Origin: Rubripirellula sp.
GTDB lineage: Bacteria; Planctomycetota; Planctomycetia; Pirellulales; Pirellulaceae
Length of the DNA: 45,985 nt
Direction of reading: 5' to 3'
Assembly: GCA_022425745.1 (NCBI GenBank)
Contig: JAKMEW010000402.1
Span: 1 to 45,985 of the forward strand
A model generated the notes under the pieces. The model ran no database searches and was not told the origin of the DNA. It saw nothing but the letters and a program-made list of their open reading frames with translations. Positions 27,825-36,880 of the stretch are shown here, piece by piece; within the stretch, counting starts at the first letter, position 1, and every line of letters begins with the position of its first letter. Made by a program: the position numbers and the translations under genes.

Positions 27825-29264
27825 ATGGACACGCGGCAAATAGTAAGAACATCGATCGATCGCACACGGCGGCAGCTGTTTCATGATTGCGGCATAGGTA
27901 TTGGAAAGATTGCCTTGAGTAGCCTGTTAGCCAATCGAGCCATTGGTGCTGAGACAAGACGCAGCGAGACGAAGAAAACCGGCCTCCATCATCCAGCGAG
28001 AGCGAAACGAGTTATCTATCTGTTCATGGCTGGTGCACCAAGTCAGCTTGATTTATTTGACTTCAAGCCGAAACTGCGGCAGCTTGAAGGTCGCCCCATT
28101 CCCCCATCGGTGATTGACGGTCAAAGATATGCCTTTATTCAGCCCGATGCCGCAGTCCTCGCTCCTCAATTCAACTTTCAACGCCATGGGCAATCCCGAG
28201 CAGAAATTTCAGAAGCACTCCCCCACCTCGCGAAGGTAGTCGACGACATCACGCTACTGAAAGCAGTCCACACCGATCAGTTCAATCACTCACCAGCGCA
28301 GCTTTTCATCAATACAGGGAGCGGTATACCCGGTCGGCCATCGATGGGATCTTGGTTGAGCTACGGTCTTGGCAACGAAAGTGAAGACCTACCAGCTTTT
28401 GTGGTTTTGAAGAGTGGCGGGAGTCTTTCTGGTGGCTCCGCAATGTGGAGCAATGGTTTCCTACCTGGGGAACATCAGGGAGTTCCGTTTAGAAGCAATG
28501 GCGACCCAATCCTGCACGTTGCGACTCCAGATGGAATCAGCCCGTCGGAGCAGAGGCGAACCATTGACTTTATCAATGCAATGAATCGCCACCAACAAGG
28601 CAATTCTGACCTGCAATCGATTCAAACAAGAATTGAATCGTATGAGATGGCATATCGTATGCAGAGTCGTGCCCCCGAATTAATGGATCTATCAAGCGAG
28701 AACACCGAGACCCTTCAACAGTACGGCATCAAGACAAACGACGGCGGATCTTTTGCCAAGAACTGCCTTCTGGCGCGACGCCTTGCTGAACGTGGTGTGC
28801 GATTTGTTCAGGTTTACCATTCAGGGTGGGACCACCACAGCAATGTTAAACAAGGGATCCAACGGCAGTGCCAACAAACGGACCAAGCGTGCGCCGCCCT
28901 CCTCACCGATCTAAAGCAACGCGGGATGCTCGAAGATACTCTTGTCGTGTGGGGTGGAGAATTTGGTAGAACTCCCATGGTGGAAGCGAGTGCTGCATTG
29001 GGACGTAACAAAGGGCGAGACCATCACCCCCAAGCCTTTTCAATGTGGCTTGCGGGCGGAGGCATCAAAAATGGACAAACCATTGGAAAAACGGATGAAC
29101 TCGGCTTTCACCCCACTGAAGACTCAATCCATGTCCATGACCTTCAAGCTACGATCCTTCATCAACTTGGAATCGACCACGAACGCCTCACATTTCGGCA
29201 TACTGGTAGAAACTTTCGACTTACCGACGTTCACGGCAAAGTGATTCGTCAGTTGATCGGTTAA
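27825..29264 (+). CDS. DUF1501 domain-containing protein (sulfatase-like fold)
   Basis: RAKRVIYLFMAGAPSQLDLFDFKPKL, TDQFNHSPAQLFINTGSGIPGRPSMGSWLSYGLG, DTLVVWGGEFGRTPMVE, GRDHHPQAFSMWLAGGGIKNG, typical of DUF1501. Confidence 0.93.
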   Translation: MDTRQIVRTSIDRTRRQLFHDCGIGIGKIALSSLLANRAIGAETRRSETKKTGLHHPARAKRVIYLFMAGAPSQLDLFDFKPKLRQLEGRPIPPSVIDGQRYAFIQPDAAVLAPQFNFQRHGQSRAEISEALPHLAKVVDDITLLKAVHTDQFNHSPAQLFINTGSGIPGRPSMGSWLSYGLGNESEDLPAFVVLKSGGSLSGGSAMWSNGFLPGEHQGVPFRSNGDPILHVATPDGISPSEQRRTIDFINAMNRHQQGNSDLQSIQTRIESYEMAYRMQSRAPELMDLSSENTETLQQYGIKTNDGGSFAKNCLLARRLAERGVRFVQVYHSGWDHHSNVKQGIQRQCQQTDQACAALLTDLKQRGMLEDTLVVWGGEFGRTPMVEASAALGRNKGRDHHPQAFSMWLAGGGIKNGQTIGKTDELGFHPTEDSIHVHDLQATILHQLGIDHERLTFRHTGRNFRLTDVHGKVIRQLIG

Positions 29265-29390
29265 GATTTATTGGCTATGACGCCAATCGGACCGCCACTT
29301 GGTGAACATGAATCTGCACCATGTCAAAACGGTCGAGAAACTAAAACCAAATGCGCTTCGATTCTGTGAAGCAAAATCGCAACAACCATC

Positions 29391-30416
29391 ATGGTATATC
29401 ACGAGGAAAATCGACTATCGCCACCAAGGCATCCGCTAATTGATCGCTATGGACGCACGCATACCAGCTTAAGAATCAGCGTGACAGACCGCTGCAACAT
29501 CCGTTGCACTTACTGCATGCCGGAGCTTGATCCGATTTTTTTCTCAAGATCTGAACTGCTGACATTTGAAGAAATCACGCGAATATCGACTTTACTGGTC
29601 AATCATTGTGGTGTCGAAGACATTCGCATTACCGGCGGGGAACCATTGGTCAGGAAAGATCTGCATGTACTGATTGAACGCCTATCCGCCATCCGCAATC
29701 TAAAGGATCTTTCACTTACCACCAACGGTCTTCTGCTGAAAAATCATGCACACAACTTGATGAAAGCAGGCCTGAAACGGATCAACATCAGCCTCGATAC
29801 GCTCTCTGAAGAGGTCTTTAAAAATCTCACTCGGCGCACAGGACTAAAGAATACGTTGGAAGGAATCGAATCCGCAATTGAGACGGGATTCAAAAATATC
29901 AAGTTAAATGCATTAGCAATCCGAGGGATCACTGAAAAAGAAATATGCGACCTTATCGAATATGCATCATCCAAAGGGCTATTGATCCGATTCATCGAAT
30001 ACATGCCTCTTGATTCTGATAAAAATTGGAAACGCGGAGACGTGCTCAATGGAGATGAAATTCTTAAAACACTCGCTCATCACTTTGGGGTCGTTAGAAA
30101 GATTCCGAGACCAGACGCATCACAGCCAGCAGAAGATTTTCTCGTTGGCGATCACAAGGTAGGAATCATTCGTTCGGTAACCAAACCATTTTGCGACCAA
30201 TGCAATCGAATGAGAATTACGGCGGACGGAGCGATTAGAAATTGCCTGTTTTCGAACAAAGAGGTGAGCTTCAAAACTCCCATGCGCGAAGGGGCTACAG
30301 ATCACGAATTACTTGAACTATTCGCGACTTGCATCTCAACCAAAGAAAAGTCACATGGGATCAGTAATGAAGCATTCCAGCCGCCCGATCGACCCATGTA
30401 TGCAATTGGTGGATGA
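29391..30416 (+). CDS. moaA: GTP 3',8-cyclase (molybdenum cofactor biosynthesis)
   Basis: RISVTDRCNIRCTYCMPE (CxxxCxxC), RITGGEPLVRKDL, FCDQCNRMRITADGAIRNCLFS second Fe-S motif, and C-terminal GG. Confidence 0.96.
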   Translation: MVYHEENRLSPPRHPLIDRYGRTHTSLRISVTDRCNIRCTYCMPELDPIFFSRSELLTFEEITRISTLLVNHCGVEDIRITGGEPLVRKDLHVLIERLSAIRNLKDLSLTTNGLLLKNHAHNLMKAGLKRINISLDTLSEEVFKNLTRRTGLKNTLEGIESAIETGFKNIKLNALAIRGITEKEICDLIEYASSKGLLIRFIEYMPLDSDKNWKRGDVLNGDEILKTLAHHFGVVRKIPRPDASQPAEDFLVGDHKVGIIRSVTKPFCDQCNRMRITADGAIRNCLFSNKEVSFKTPMREGATDHELLELFATCISTKEKSHGISNEAFQPPDRPMYAIGG

Positions 30417-30452
30417 CGTTCGACCCTGGTTTCCAAACTCCACTCACACGTT

Positions 30453-32369
30453 TCAGGGTCTAAGCATCCACCAAACTCGTTGCAAAAGTAGATTTTGATC
30501 TTCAACCGTTTCTTTATCCATCATCTGAACAACATCTGCGACTTCTTTTGGTAACTCATAAAGATCAGCCAAGTATGCTAGATGATCAACTCGACTATCT
30601 TGACTCTGGATCAGTCGTAACCATTGTACGGGGAGCGTATCACTGGCAGTGGGGAAATCATCGTCGAGAAATGTGGCAGTTGTATTGCGGTTCGCTTTGG
30701 GCGGCTTTCCCGTTGAGTTGTCTGCCTGCGCCACAAAGGCGGGGTTCCCAGAATTTAACGTTGTCCCCATGGATCTAGTAACCTGATCAACACGCCGCTT
30801 CACCGAAAGTCGCTTTTTGATTGGCAAGGATGCAGCAAACGCATTAATGGCGTGAATTGCTTCCGCACGGGATCGTGAACTTGCGACTACTTGGCCGTCA
30901 TCATTGAGTGCTTCAGGAACAGCTCTTCTGGCGACAGGTGTACCAATGATCAATGCTAAAGATCGCGAAATATTGAAATCAGATTCCATTAAATCGCTTA
31001 CAAGGCGATCTTGGATTCCATCGAGAACCGCATCATGAGGCGCCGTCACGGGGTCAACAACTCTGCCTTCCAACGGCATGCCATACACCAATTCCCAAAG
31101 TGAATTCACAACTCCATTTGCAAGCGATCTTGATCCCGATAGAGCATCGGCCCATTCTTTAACAGACCTAACTGGCTGGCCGTCAGATGTGGCTAACCAT
31201 CGACTAGAAACTGAGGGATCTGCGATGCGTTGGCGTCCGTCGAGCAGTTCATAAAAGATGGGCTTGGCGGACTGACTCTGGTTAGCATCTGGAATCTCTG
31301 AGACAGACTGAGTTGTAAAACTGGATTTGAGCAAGGCAGCAAACCCCCAGTAATCGGCTTGTCTGCCCGTTCCCTCGATCTTTGAATCGTGGCAACGAAT
31401 GCATCGTAGATCCACGTTCATTGTGAGTTTTGCGAGATGATTGACTGTTGAAACTCGTCCAACTGAACCAAACGCTTGATGAAACGCAGCAGATCGTGGA
31501 TTTTGACCCTCGATCCAACTGAGCAAAGTACGATCCAACGATCTCTCGCCCTCGATACACTTGGCAAGTTCGTTCACAAGAGACACGAGATCATCTTCTT
31601 CCAATCTCCCTAGTCCGCCATTCGTCATTTGACGAAGCCAAGCAGTTGCTAATTGCTTGGCACTGGGCGTCTGGGCTAGATAAGTCTGCATGGTTTCTGG
31701 GTCGAGAAGCATTTCCGAAGGGATCTTCAAATCCAGTCGACTAAACAGTCGATCAGCAGCTTCGGGTAAAGGCACCTCGCCGGTGGGTGTCACCCCAACG
31801 GATTCCCAGTACTCCATCAATTCCTGATTGAGCTTGCTGGAAACAAGATTAACCTCTGCTAGGACCGCGTCTTCCGGAACAGGGACGCCATTTGCCTCGT
31901 TAGAGTTACGCCCCTTTGTGTCACTTCCAGCTTCAACCAACATTGGAATCCCGCGCAACGGACGCTTGGGATTCGACTTGTTGCCGTGAGACTGCTGAGG
32001 CTTTTTCGGAACACTCTCTACGACTTCGATCAACTCAGGTGATGGTGGATCAATCGCGACCTGCGAATCAATGACTGCTTCATTGTTGGAAGGATTACGA
32101 GCTAAGAACCACAGCAGGCTGGCCGCAACCGCTGCCAACACACCAAGCCTTCGCAAATGCCTAACAAAACGCTTTCCTGAACGATCCGTTCGGGCAATCG
32201 TTTCAATCGAGAAACCGGCGACAGCGTCTTGGTCAACAAGCGTTTCGCGACCTGACTCCAATCGCTCCATAACAACACCGCTAAGATCCGGCGGGTTGAA
32301 TCCACCCACCGTCTCAGAAAGCAGGGCATCAAATGCTTGTTCGTCGATTATTTTGGACTCATTTTTCAT
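30453..32369 (-). CDS. putative membrane anti-sigma-like protein fused to a DUF1549/DUF1553-like (CxxCH) region
   Basis: Cytoplasmic-like N-terminus of about 90 aa, one TM (LGVLAAVAASLLWFLA), then VDLRCIRCHDSKIEGTGRQADYWGFAALLKSSF and RSLANGVVNSLWELVYGMPLEGRVVDP resembling DUF1549/DUF1553 blocks. Start overlaps the sigma gene end by 11 bp. Confidence 0.7.
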   Translation of the reverse strand: MKNESKIIDEQAFDALLSETVGGFNPPDLSGVVMERLESGRETLVDQDAVAGFSIETIARTDRSGKRFVRHLRRLGVLAAVAASLLWFLARNPSNNEAVIDSQVAIDPPSPELIEVVESVPKKPQQSHGNKSNPKRPLRGIPMLVEAGSDTKGRNSNEANGVPVPEDAVLAEVNLVSSKLNQELMEYWESVGVTPTGEVPLPEAADRLFSRLDLKIPSEMLLDPETMQTYLAQTPSAKQLATAWLRQMTNGGLGRLEEDDLVSLVNELAKCIEGERSLDRTLLSWIEGQNPRSAAFHQAFGSVGRVSTVNHLAKLTMNVDLRCIRCHDSKIEGTGRQADYWGFAALLKSSFTTQSVSEIPDANQSQSAKPIFYELLDGRQRIADPSVSSRWLATSDGQPVRSVKEWADALSGSRSLANGVVNSLWELVYGMPLEGRVVDPVTAPHDAVLDGIQDRLVSDLMESDFNISRSLALIIGTPVARRAVPEALNDDGQVVASSRSRAEAIHAINAFAASLPIKKRLSVKRRVDQVTRSMGTTLNSGNPAFVAQADNSTGKPPKANRNTTATFLDDDFPTASDTLPVQWLRLIQSQDSRVDHLAYLADLYELPKEVADVVQMMDKETVEDQNLLLQRVWWMLRP

Positions 32370-33000
32370 GACGGTCCCGCTTTAAAGTCACCTCAACACA
32401 CTCTCGCAGTTGCTGTTTCGCTCTTTGCATCAGATTTCTTGCGCCGTGCTCACTAATACTCAGTGCTTCGGCAATTTCAGCTCGACTCGAGTTTCTGCCG
32501 AATCTCATCCTCAACGATAAACGCGCCCGCTCAGTTAGCTCGTTGAGGCACTGGCGTAGGGCATCAATAGCCTTATCACCACTAAGATCCTTACCTGCCC
32601 AGCGATTCCAAGCCTGGTCAATCATCTGCGCGTCTGGAACGTTCTTAACTCGTCCCATTTTCCTGTGAAGCGACACCAGCAGGTGATAGGCGGTCCTTCG
32701 CAAATAACTTGACGTCGCTGTGTGACTCACCTGCTTAAAATCTTGGCTACGCAACACCTTCAAAAAGGTTTCTTGTGTCAAGTCATCTGCGGTGGCGGTG
32801 TCACAACCCAGCATCCGTAAATACCGCCAAACACCATGCTGGTGCTTCGCAACAAGCTCAGATGGAGACAACACGGCATCTTGAGCCACGGCACTATCAA
32901 GCGATTCACCGTAGCCCTCTGCGTTAACACTTAACCCGTCGCGTTCGTTGGAGTTTCCGCTCAAGATCTCAAACGAGTTCGCTAATGATTTTTCCACCAC
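32359..33000 (-). CDS. ECF-subfamily RNA polymerase sigma factor (GTG start)
   Basis: LVAKHQHGVWRYLRMLGCDTATADDLTQETFLKVL (region 2) and LTERARLSLRMRFGRNSSRAEIAEALSISEHGARNLMQRAKQQLREC (region 4). Confidence 0.88.
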   Translation of the reverse strand: MVEKSLANSFEILSGNSNERDGLSVNAEGYGESLDSAVAQDAVLSPSELVAKHQHGVWRYLRMLGCDTATADDLTQETFLKVLRSQDFKQVSHTATSSYLRRTAYHLLVSLHRKMGRVKNVPDAQMIDQAWNRWAGKDLSGDKAIDALRQCLNELTERARLSLRMRFGRNSSRAEIAEALSISEHGARNLMQRAKQQLRECVEVTLKRDRHEK

Positions 33001-34240
33001 CAGCGATCTTCATAGGCCGGCCGTTCTTGCTAGTGAAAGTCTTCTCAGTTGAGATTCCAAGACCTTTGCAAACGGTTGTCATCAGATCTTCACTACTGAA
33101 TGGCTCGGTATCGACAGCAGTACCATCGCTGTTTGTCGCACCGACAGCCAATCCACCTTTCAAATCTCCACCACCAACAACGCATGACCAAGCACGAGCA
33201 AAATGGTCACGTCCGGCATTCTGATTAATTCGAGGTGTGCGGCCAAATTCGCCCATCCAAATCACAACCGTGTCTTTGAGCAATTCACGCTGCTCAAGAT
33301 CCTCTACCAACGCGCTCATTGCACGATCTAGTTGTGGCAGCTTGTTATCTTTGAGAATGGTATGGATACCGTTGTGATTATCCCACCCACCAAGGTCCAC
33401 CTCGACAAATGGCACTCCAGCTTCAACCAGTCGCCTCGCGAGCAAGCAGCCCTGACCAAAACCATCCGTTCCGTATCGCTCCTTAACTTCTTCTGGTTCT
33501 TTTTCAACTCGGAAGGCTTCCATCTGCGAACTGGTCATCAGATCGAACGTCTTCTTCAGAACCTTGGCGTGTTCGTACGCCGGAACGTCACGTGTCCTTT
33601 TCGCAAAGCCCGTCTCGATCATCTCAAGCGCGTACATACGCTCGCGAAGTCGGCTATCCTCGAGTTTCATTTCGAGGTTTCTGATCCGACCGTTACTGGT
33701 AACCGAAAACGGTGCCCAGGACATTCCCAAGAAACCTGGGCCAGCACTTGCACCACCGATTGATACGAAAGGCGGAATCTCAAGCTCAGGTCGCTGCTCA
33801 AGCGTTTCATGAGCAATCACCGAACCATAACTTGGATGCTCAATATTTGGGTTTGGAACGTATCCGGTGTGCATGTAATAGCGGCCACGATTATGGTCCG
33901 CTTCACGTGTCGACATACTACGCACTACAGACAGGTTATGCATCTGCTGCGCGACCATTGGCATATGCTCACAAATCTGCAAATCACCGCTGGTTGAAAT
34001 CGGTCGGAATGGCCCGCCGGTGGCTGCTCCCGGCTTAAGATCCCAAATATCAATGGTTGCAGGACCACCACCCATCCACAGCAAAATGGCAGATTTGTGA
34101 TTCTTCTTTAGCTCTTCCGCATTCGCGTAAATCGCATTACCCATCGTCATCGATGCGGTCACCGCAGCGGATGAGCCCGCGAGGTGCTGCATGAAGTGCC
34201 GACGAGTCATTCCTGCTGGAGTCTGCCAATTCGTTGTCAT
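32969..34240 (-). CDS. DUF1501 domain-containing protein
   Basis: Tat-like N-terminus MTRRHFMQHLAGSSAAVTASM; SAILLWMGGGPATIDIWDLKPGAATGGPFRPI, DTVVIWMGEFGRTPRINQNAGRDHFARAWSCVVGGGDLKGG. Confidence 0.95.
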   Translation of the reverse strand: MTTNWQTPAGMTRRHFMQHLAGSSAAVTASMTMGNAIYANAEELKKNHKSAILLWMGGGPATIDIWDLKPGAATGGPFRPISTSGDLQICEHMPMVAQQMHNLSVVRSMSTREADHNRGRYYMHTGYVPNPNIEHPSYGSVIAHETLEQRPELEIPPFVSIGGASAGPGFLGMSWAPFSVTSNGRIRNLEMKLEDSRLRERMYALEMIETGFAKRTRDVPAYEHAKVLKKTFDLMTSSQMEAFRVEKEPEEVKERYGTDGFGQGCLLARRLVEAGVPFVEVDLGGWDNHNGIHTILKDNKLPQLDRAMSALVEDLEQRELLKDTVVIWMGEFGRTPRINQNAGRDHFARAWSCVVGGGDLKGGLAVGATNSDGTAVDTEPFSSEDLMTTVCKGLGISTEKTFTSKNGRPMKIAGGGKIISELV

Positions 34241-34328
34241 TTTTGAACCTATCGGTTTGGAGTGGCGTGGTTTGCTGATATTGCTGTTTTAGAAGTTCTT
34301 GTGTTCCGGGTGTCTCTAAGTCGATGGA

Positions 34329-35972
34329 CTAGTGCTGCATGATGAACTCATTACTGTTCAGGATCGCCCACCACATGTCCTGCAACATTTCTTTTTCATC
34401 GCCACCTCGAGAACGAAGCAGGGCGGATGCCACCTTCTTTTCGTTCACACTTGGTCGCCTCGCTAGGCCATTCATGAAAAGATAATTCAGCCGATCAACG
34501 GGACTCTTTCCAGATGAAGCCAAGCGATCAATGTAAGTTCCTCGTCCTGTATCAGTTGCCTTCTTTGTCAAATCGCCGTTGAAAAGCATCAACGCTTGTG
34601 GAATCGATCCATTGAAGGTCGTTGCCTCGTCGCCTTCATCTGTACCAAAGGCCACAACGAACTGACTCAGCCAACGACGACGCTCTTGTTCCTGCTGCTC
34701 GTAGGAACCACTCGATGCAGCATCAGTTGCTGTGAGCATCGATTGATAAAGTTGCTCTGCACTCATCTGTCGCAGATAGAAGCGAGAAAACTTAGGCATC
34801 TCGCCGATCGAAGGATCATCGATTTCGTTAGCGCTTCCCAAGACAGGAGACAATCCATAGGGCCTGCTGAGTGTAATCCAAGTGATTAACTGCTTGAGAT
34901 CATAACTACTTCCTCGGAACGCCTTGCCTAACTCGTCAAGCAACTCTGGGTGAGAAGCAGGATTGTGAGGCCCTAAGTCATCAACCGGTTTCGTAAACCC
35001 ATAGCCCAAGAACATCGACCACATTCGATTAACAACCATTTTATCGAGATACTCACTGTCGAGCATCAAACGTGCAAGTTCGTCACGACGATTAACATCA
35101 CTAACAAACCCGCTCTTTGGAATTTCAGTTCCATCGGTGAAAACCGGATATGCCACCTTCGTCAGACCATTTCGAAGTTCGTAGAAGATCAATGCGTCAT
35201 CGGCTTGGTTAGCTTCACCTGCAAAGTCCTGATCAATCAACTCCGCATGATCGATGTCGCGAGTTCCATCAACAAATCGACGAAGAGAACGCGTCTGCCG
35301 GAAGAACGAATTGAACTCCCAGAACATCTGCTGCTTCCACTGATTGAACGGATGGTTATGGCACTGCGTACATTGAACCTGTTGACCAAGGAAGATTCTT
35401 GAGGTGCTACTGGTCGCTAAAACCGCCTTTTCTTCGTTCACCTTATCAACCAAGAAGTTAACCGCACCGTTGAAGTTTTCGGTGCCAGGTTTGGTTGAAC
35501 CCGTTGCTGTGACCAACTCACGGACGATCGTGTCGTACGGCTTATTTCGAGCAAACGAGTCACGGAGGTACTTCTGCATTCCATCACGCGAGATCATTGA
35601 CCGTCGATCATTTCCACCACTGCGGCCAATCAAGATGTTGGTCCAAATGGTTGCCCAATGCCCGGCGTATTCTTCGGTGTAGCGGTCATCATGAAGCAGT
35701 CTCTCTACGAGTTCGCGACGCCGGTCGTAGCGAGAACCTTCGAGAAACTCATCTAATTCAGCGCCAGTAGGAATCCGACCAATGATGTCGAGAAAGGCGC
35801 GACGGCACCATTGCTCGTCTTCAGCAACCGCTGCCGGCTTGATCTCAAAATTTTCCCAACCCTGCTCGATCATCTGATCGATCATCGCCACCTGTGCTGG
35901 ATGCGATGAATCCGCAGCACGAGAGGAAAGGGGAAGAAATGCGACGAGAGCGATCAGTGTAAATCGGCTCAT
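34329..35972 (-). CDS. exported DUF1549/DUF1553 domain-containing protein
   Basis: Signal peptide; WCRRAFLDIIGRIPTGAELDEFL, VQCTQCHNHPFNQWKQQMFWEFNSFFRQ (CxxCH), MVVNRMWSMFLGYGFTKPVDDLGPHNPASHPELLDELGKAF. Confidence 0.93.
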   Translation of the reverse strand: MSRFTLIALVAFLPLSSRAADSSHPAQVAMIDQMIEQGWENFEIKPAAVAEDEQWCRRAFLDIIGRIPTGAELDEFLEGSRYDRRRELVERLLHDDRYTEEYAGHWATIWTNILIGRSGGNDRRSMISRDGMQKYLRDSFARNKPYDTIVRELVTATGSTKPGTENFNGAVNFLVDKVNEEKAVLATSSTSRIFLGQQVQCTQCHNHPFNQWKQQMFWEFNSFFRQTRSLRRFVDGTRDIDHAELIDQDFAGEANQADDALIFYELRNGLTKVAYPVFTDGTEIPKSGFVSDVNRRDELARLMLDSEYLDKMVVNRMWSMFLGYGFTKPVDDLGPHNPASHPELLDELGKAFRGSSYDLKQLITWITLSRPYGLSPVLGSANEIDDPSIGEMPKFSRFYLRQMSAEQLYQSMLTATDAASSGSYEQQEQERRRWLSQFVVAFGTDEGDEATTFNGSIPQALMLFNGDLTKKATDTGRGTYIDRLASSGKSPVDRLNYLFMNGLARRPSVNEKKVASALLRSRGGDEKEMLQDMWWAILNSNEFIMQH

Positions 35973-36198
35973 TACGTAGCGTCCTTAGTGAGGAGAGAGC
36001 AAGAAAAAGGCTTTTGAAGAGCTTTCACGGAGAGAAACGCACTCGGATTCGAAACGTACTCAATTGTATGTCGGCTTTTCATTGTATTCGAGTAAAACTC
36101 ACCACAGAAAGCCCGAACGGTTCACGATTCCAGTCCTTCCTGAATCGGATGATCGCTATCTTCCCACCACGGAACGCAAAACCCCTCTTTCGGGCCGC

Positions 36199-36267
36199 CT
36201 GATGTTCTGTTTTTCATCAGTCCAAAAGCGAAAAATCGAGAGCCGTCAAAAAGAGGGTCGCTTTTGG
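36199..36267. terminator. two tandem hairpins downstream of the rpe/phosphatase operon (candidate terminator)
   Basis: CTGATG-N10-CATCAG (36199-36220) and CCAAAAGCG-N28-CGCTTTTGG (36222-36230 / 36259-36267), located just past the phosphatase stop on the minus strand. Confidence 0.35.
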
Positions 36268-36283
36268 GGCAAATCCGTTCCCC

Positions 36284-36880
36284 CTAGGATCCAACCGAAC
36301 TGACGTCCTCTATCAGCTCCCAGCGGCCTGAATCGGTTTCCGCGGTCCAAAAATCGACAACCTCCTCGCCGTTAAGGAGGCTGTGGACAACCGAAGCAAG
36401 CGGCTCCGGGATCACGATCGTCACGAAATCTTCGCTACTCTTGCGAAGGATCTTCTGGATGGCCTTCATCACTCGGCCCTTTGCCTCACGCATCGATTCG
36501 CCGCCTGGGGGGCAAATATCACTCGGAGTATCTTGGCCTTGCTTGTAGACCCTTGGCAAATTCTTTTGCACTTCAGCGATCAATTTACCGTGCCACAATC
36601 CGTGATCCACGTTTCGAAGTGCGTCCACAACCCGAATCTTCGCATCACGACGATCTCGAGCCAGACGGTCAGCAGTCTCACGAGCAGATTCACAGGGCGC
36701 TGTGTAAATTGTATGCAAATCAAATTGGCACAACTGTTCGGCAAGATGATCCGCCTGCTCACGCCCCTTATCGCTCATCGGCATGTCCAATGAGCCTTTC
36801 ATTCGTCCCTGCTCATCAAACTCAGTCGCCCCAGGTCGAACGAGCAAAACGCGAGCGACAGATTTTGATCGTGTGATCAT
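36284..36880 (-). CDS. histidine phosphatase (phosphoglycerate mutase-like) family protein
   Basis: VLLVRPGATEFDEQGRMKGSLDMPMSDKGREQADHLAEQL, TIYTAPCESARETADRL, RNVDHGLWHGKL. The expected RHG is replaced by RPG. Confidence 0.85.
   Translation of the reverse strand: MITRSKSVARVLLVRPGATEFDEQGRMKGSLDMPMSDKGREQADHLAEQLCQFDLHTIYTAPCESARETADRLARDRRDAKIRVVDALRNVDHGLWHGKLIAEVQKNLPRVYKQGQDTPSDICPPGGESMREAKGRVMKAIQKILRKSSEDFVTIVIPEPLASVVHSLLNGEEVVDFWTAETDSGRWELIEDVSSVGS

Noticed and set aside
33332-33763. 143-aa plus-strand ORF antisense to the DUF1501 gene
   Set aside because: Opposite strand has unambiguous DUF1501 motifs; no domain in the antisense frame.
36383-36876. 136-aa and 131-aa plus-strand ORFs antisense to the histidine phosphatase gene
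   Set aside because: Overlap each other and a well-supported minus-strand gene; no recognisable motifs.
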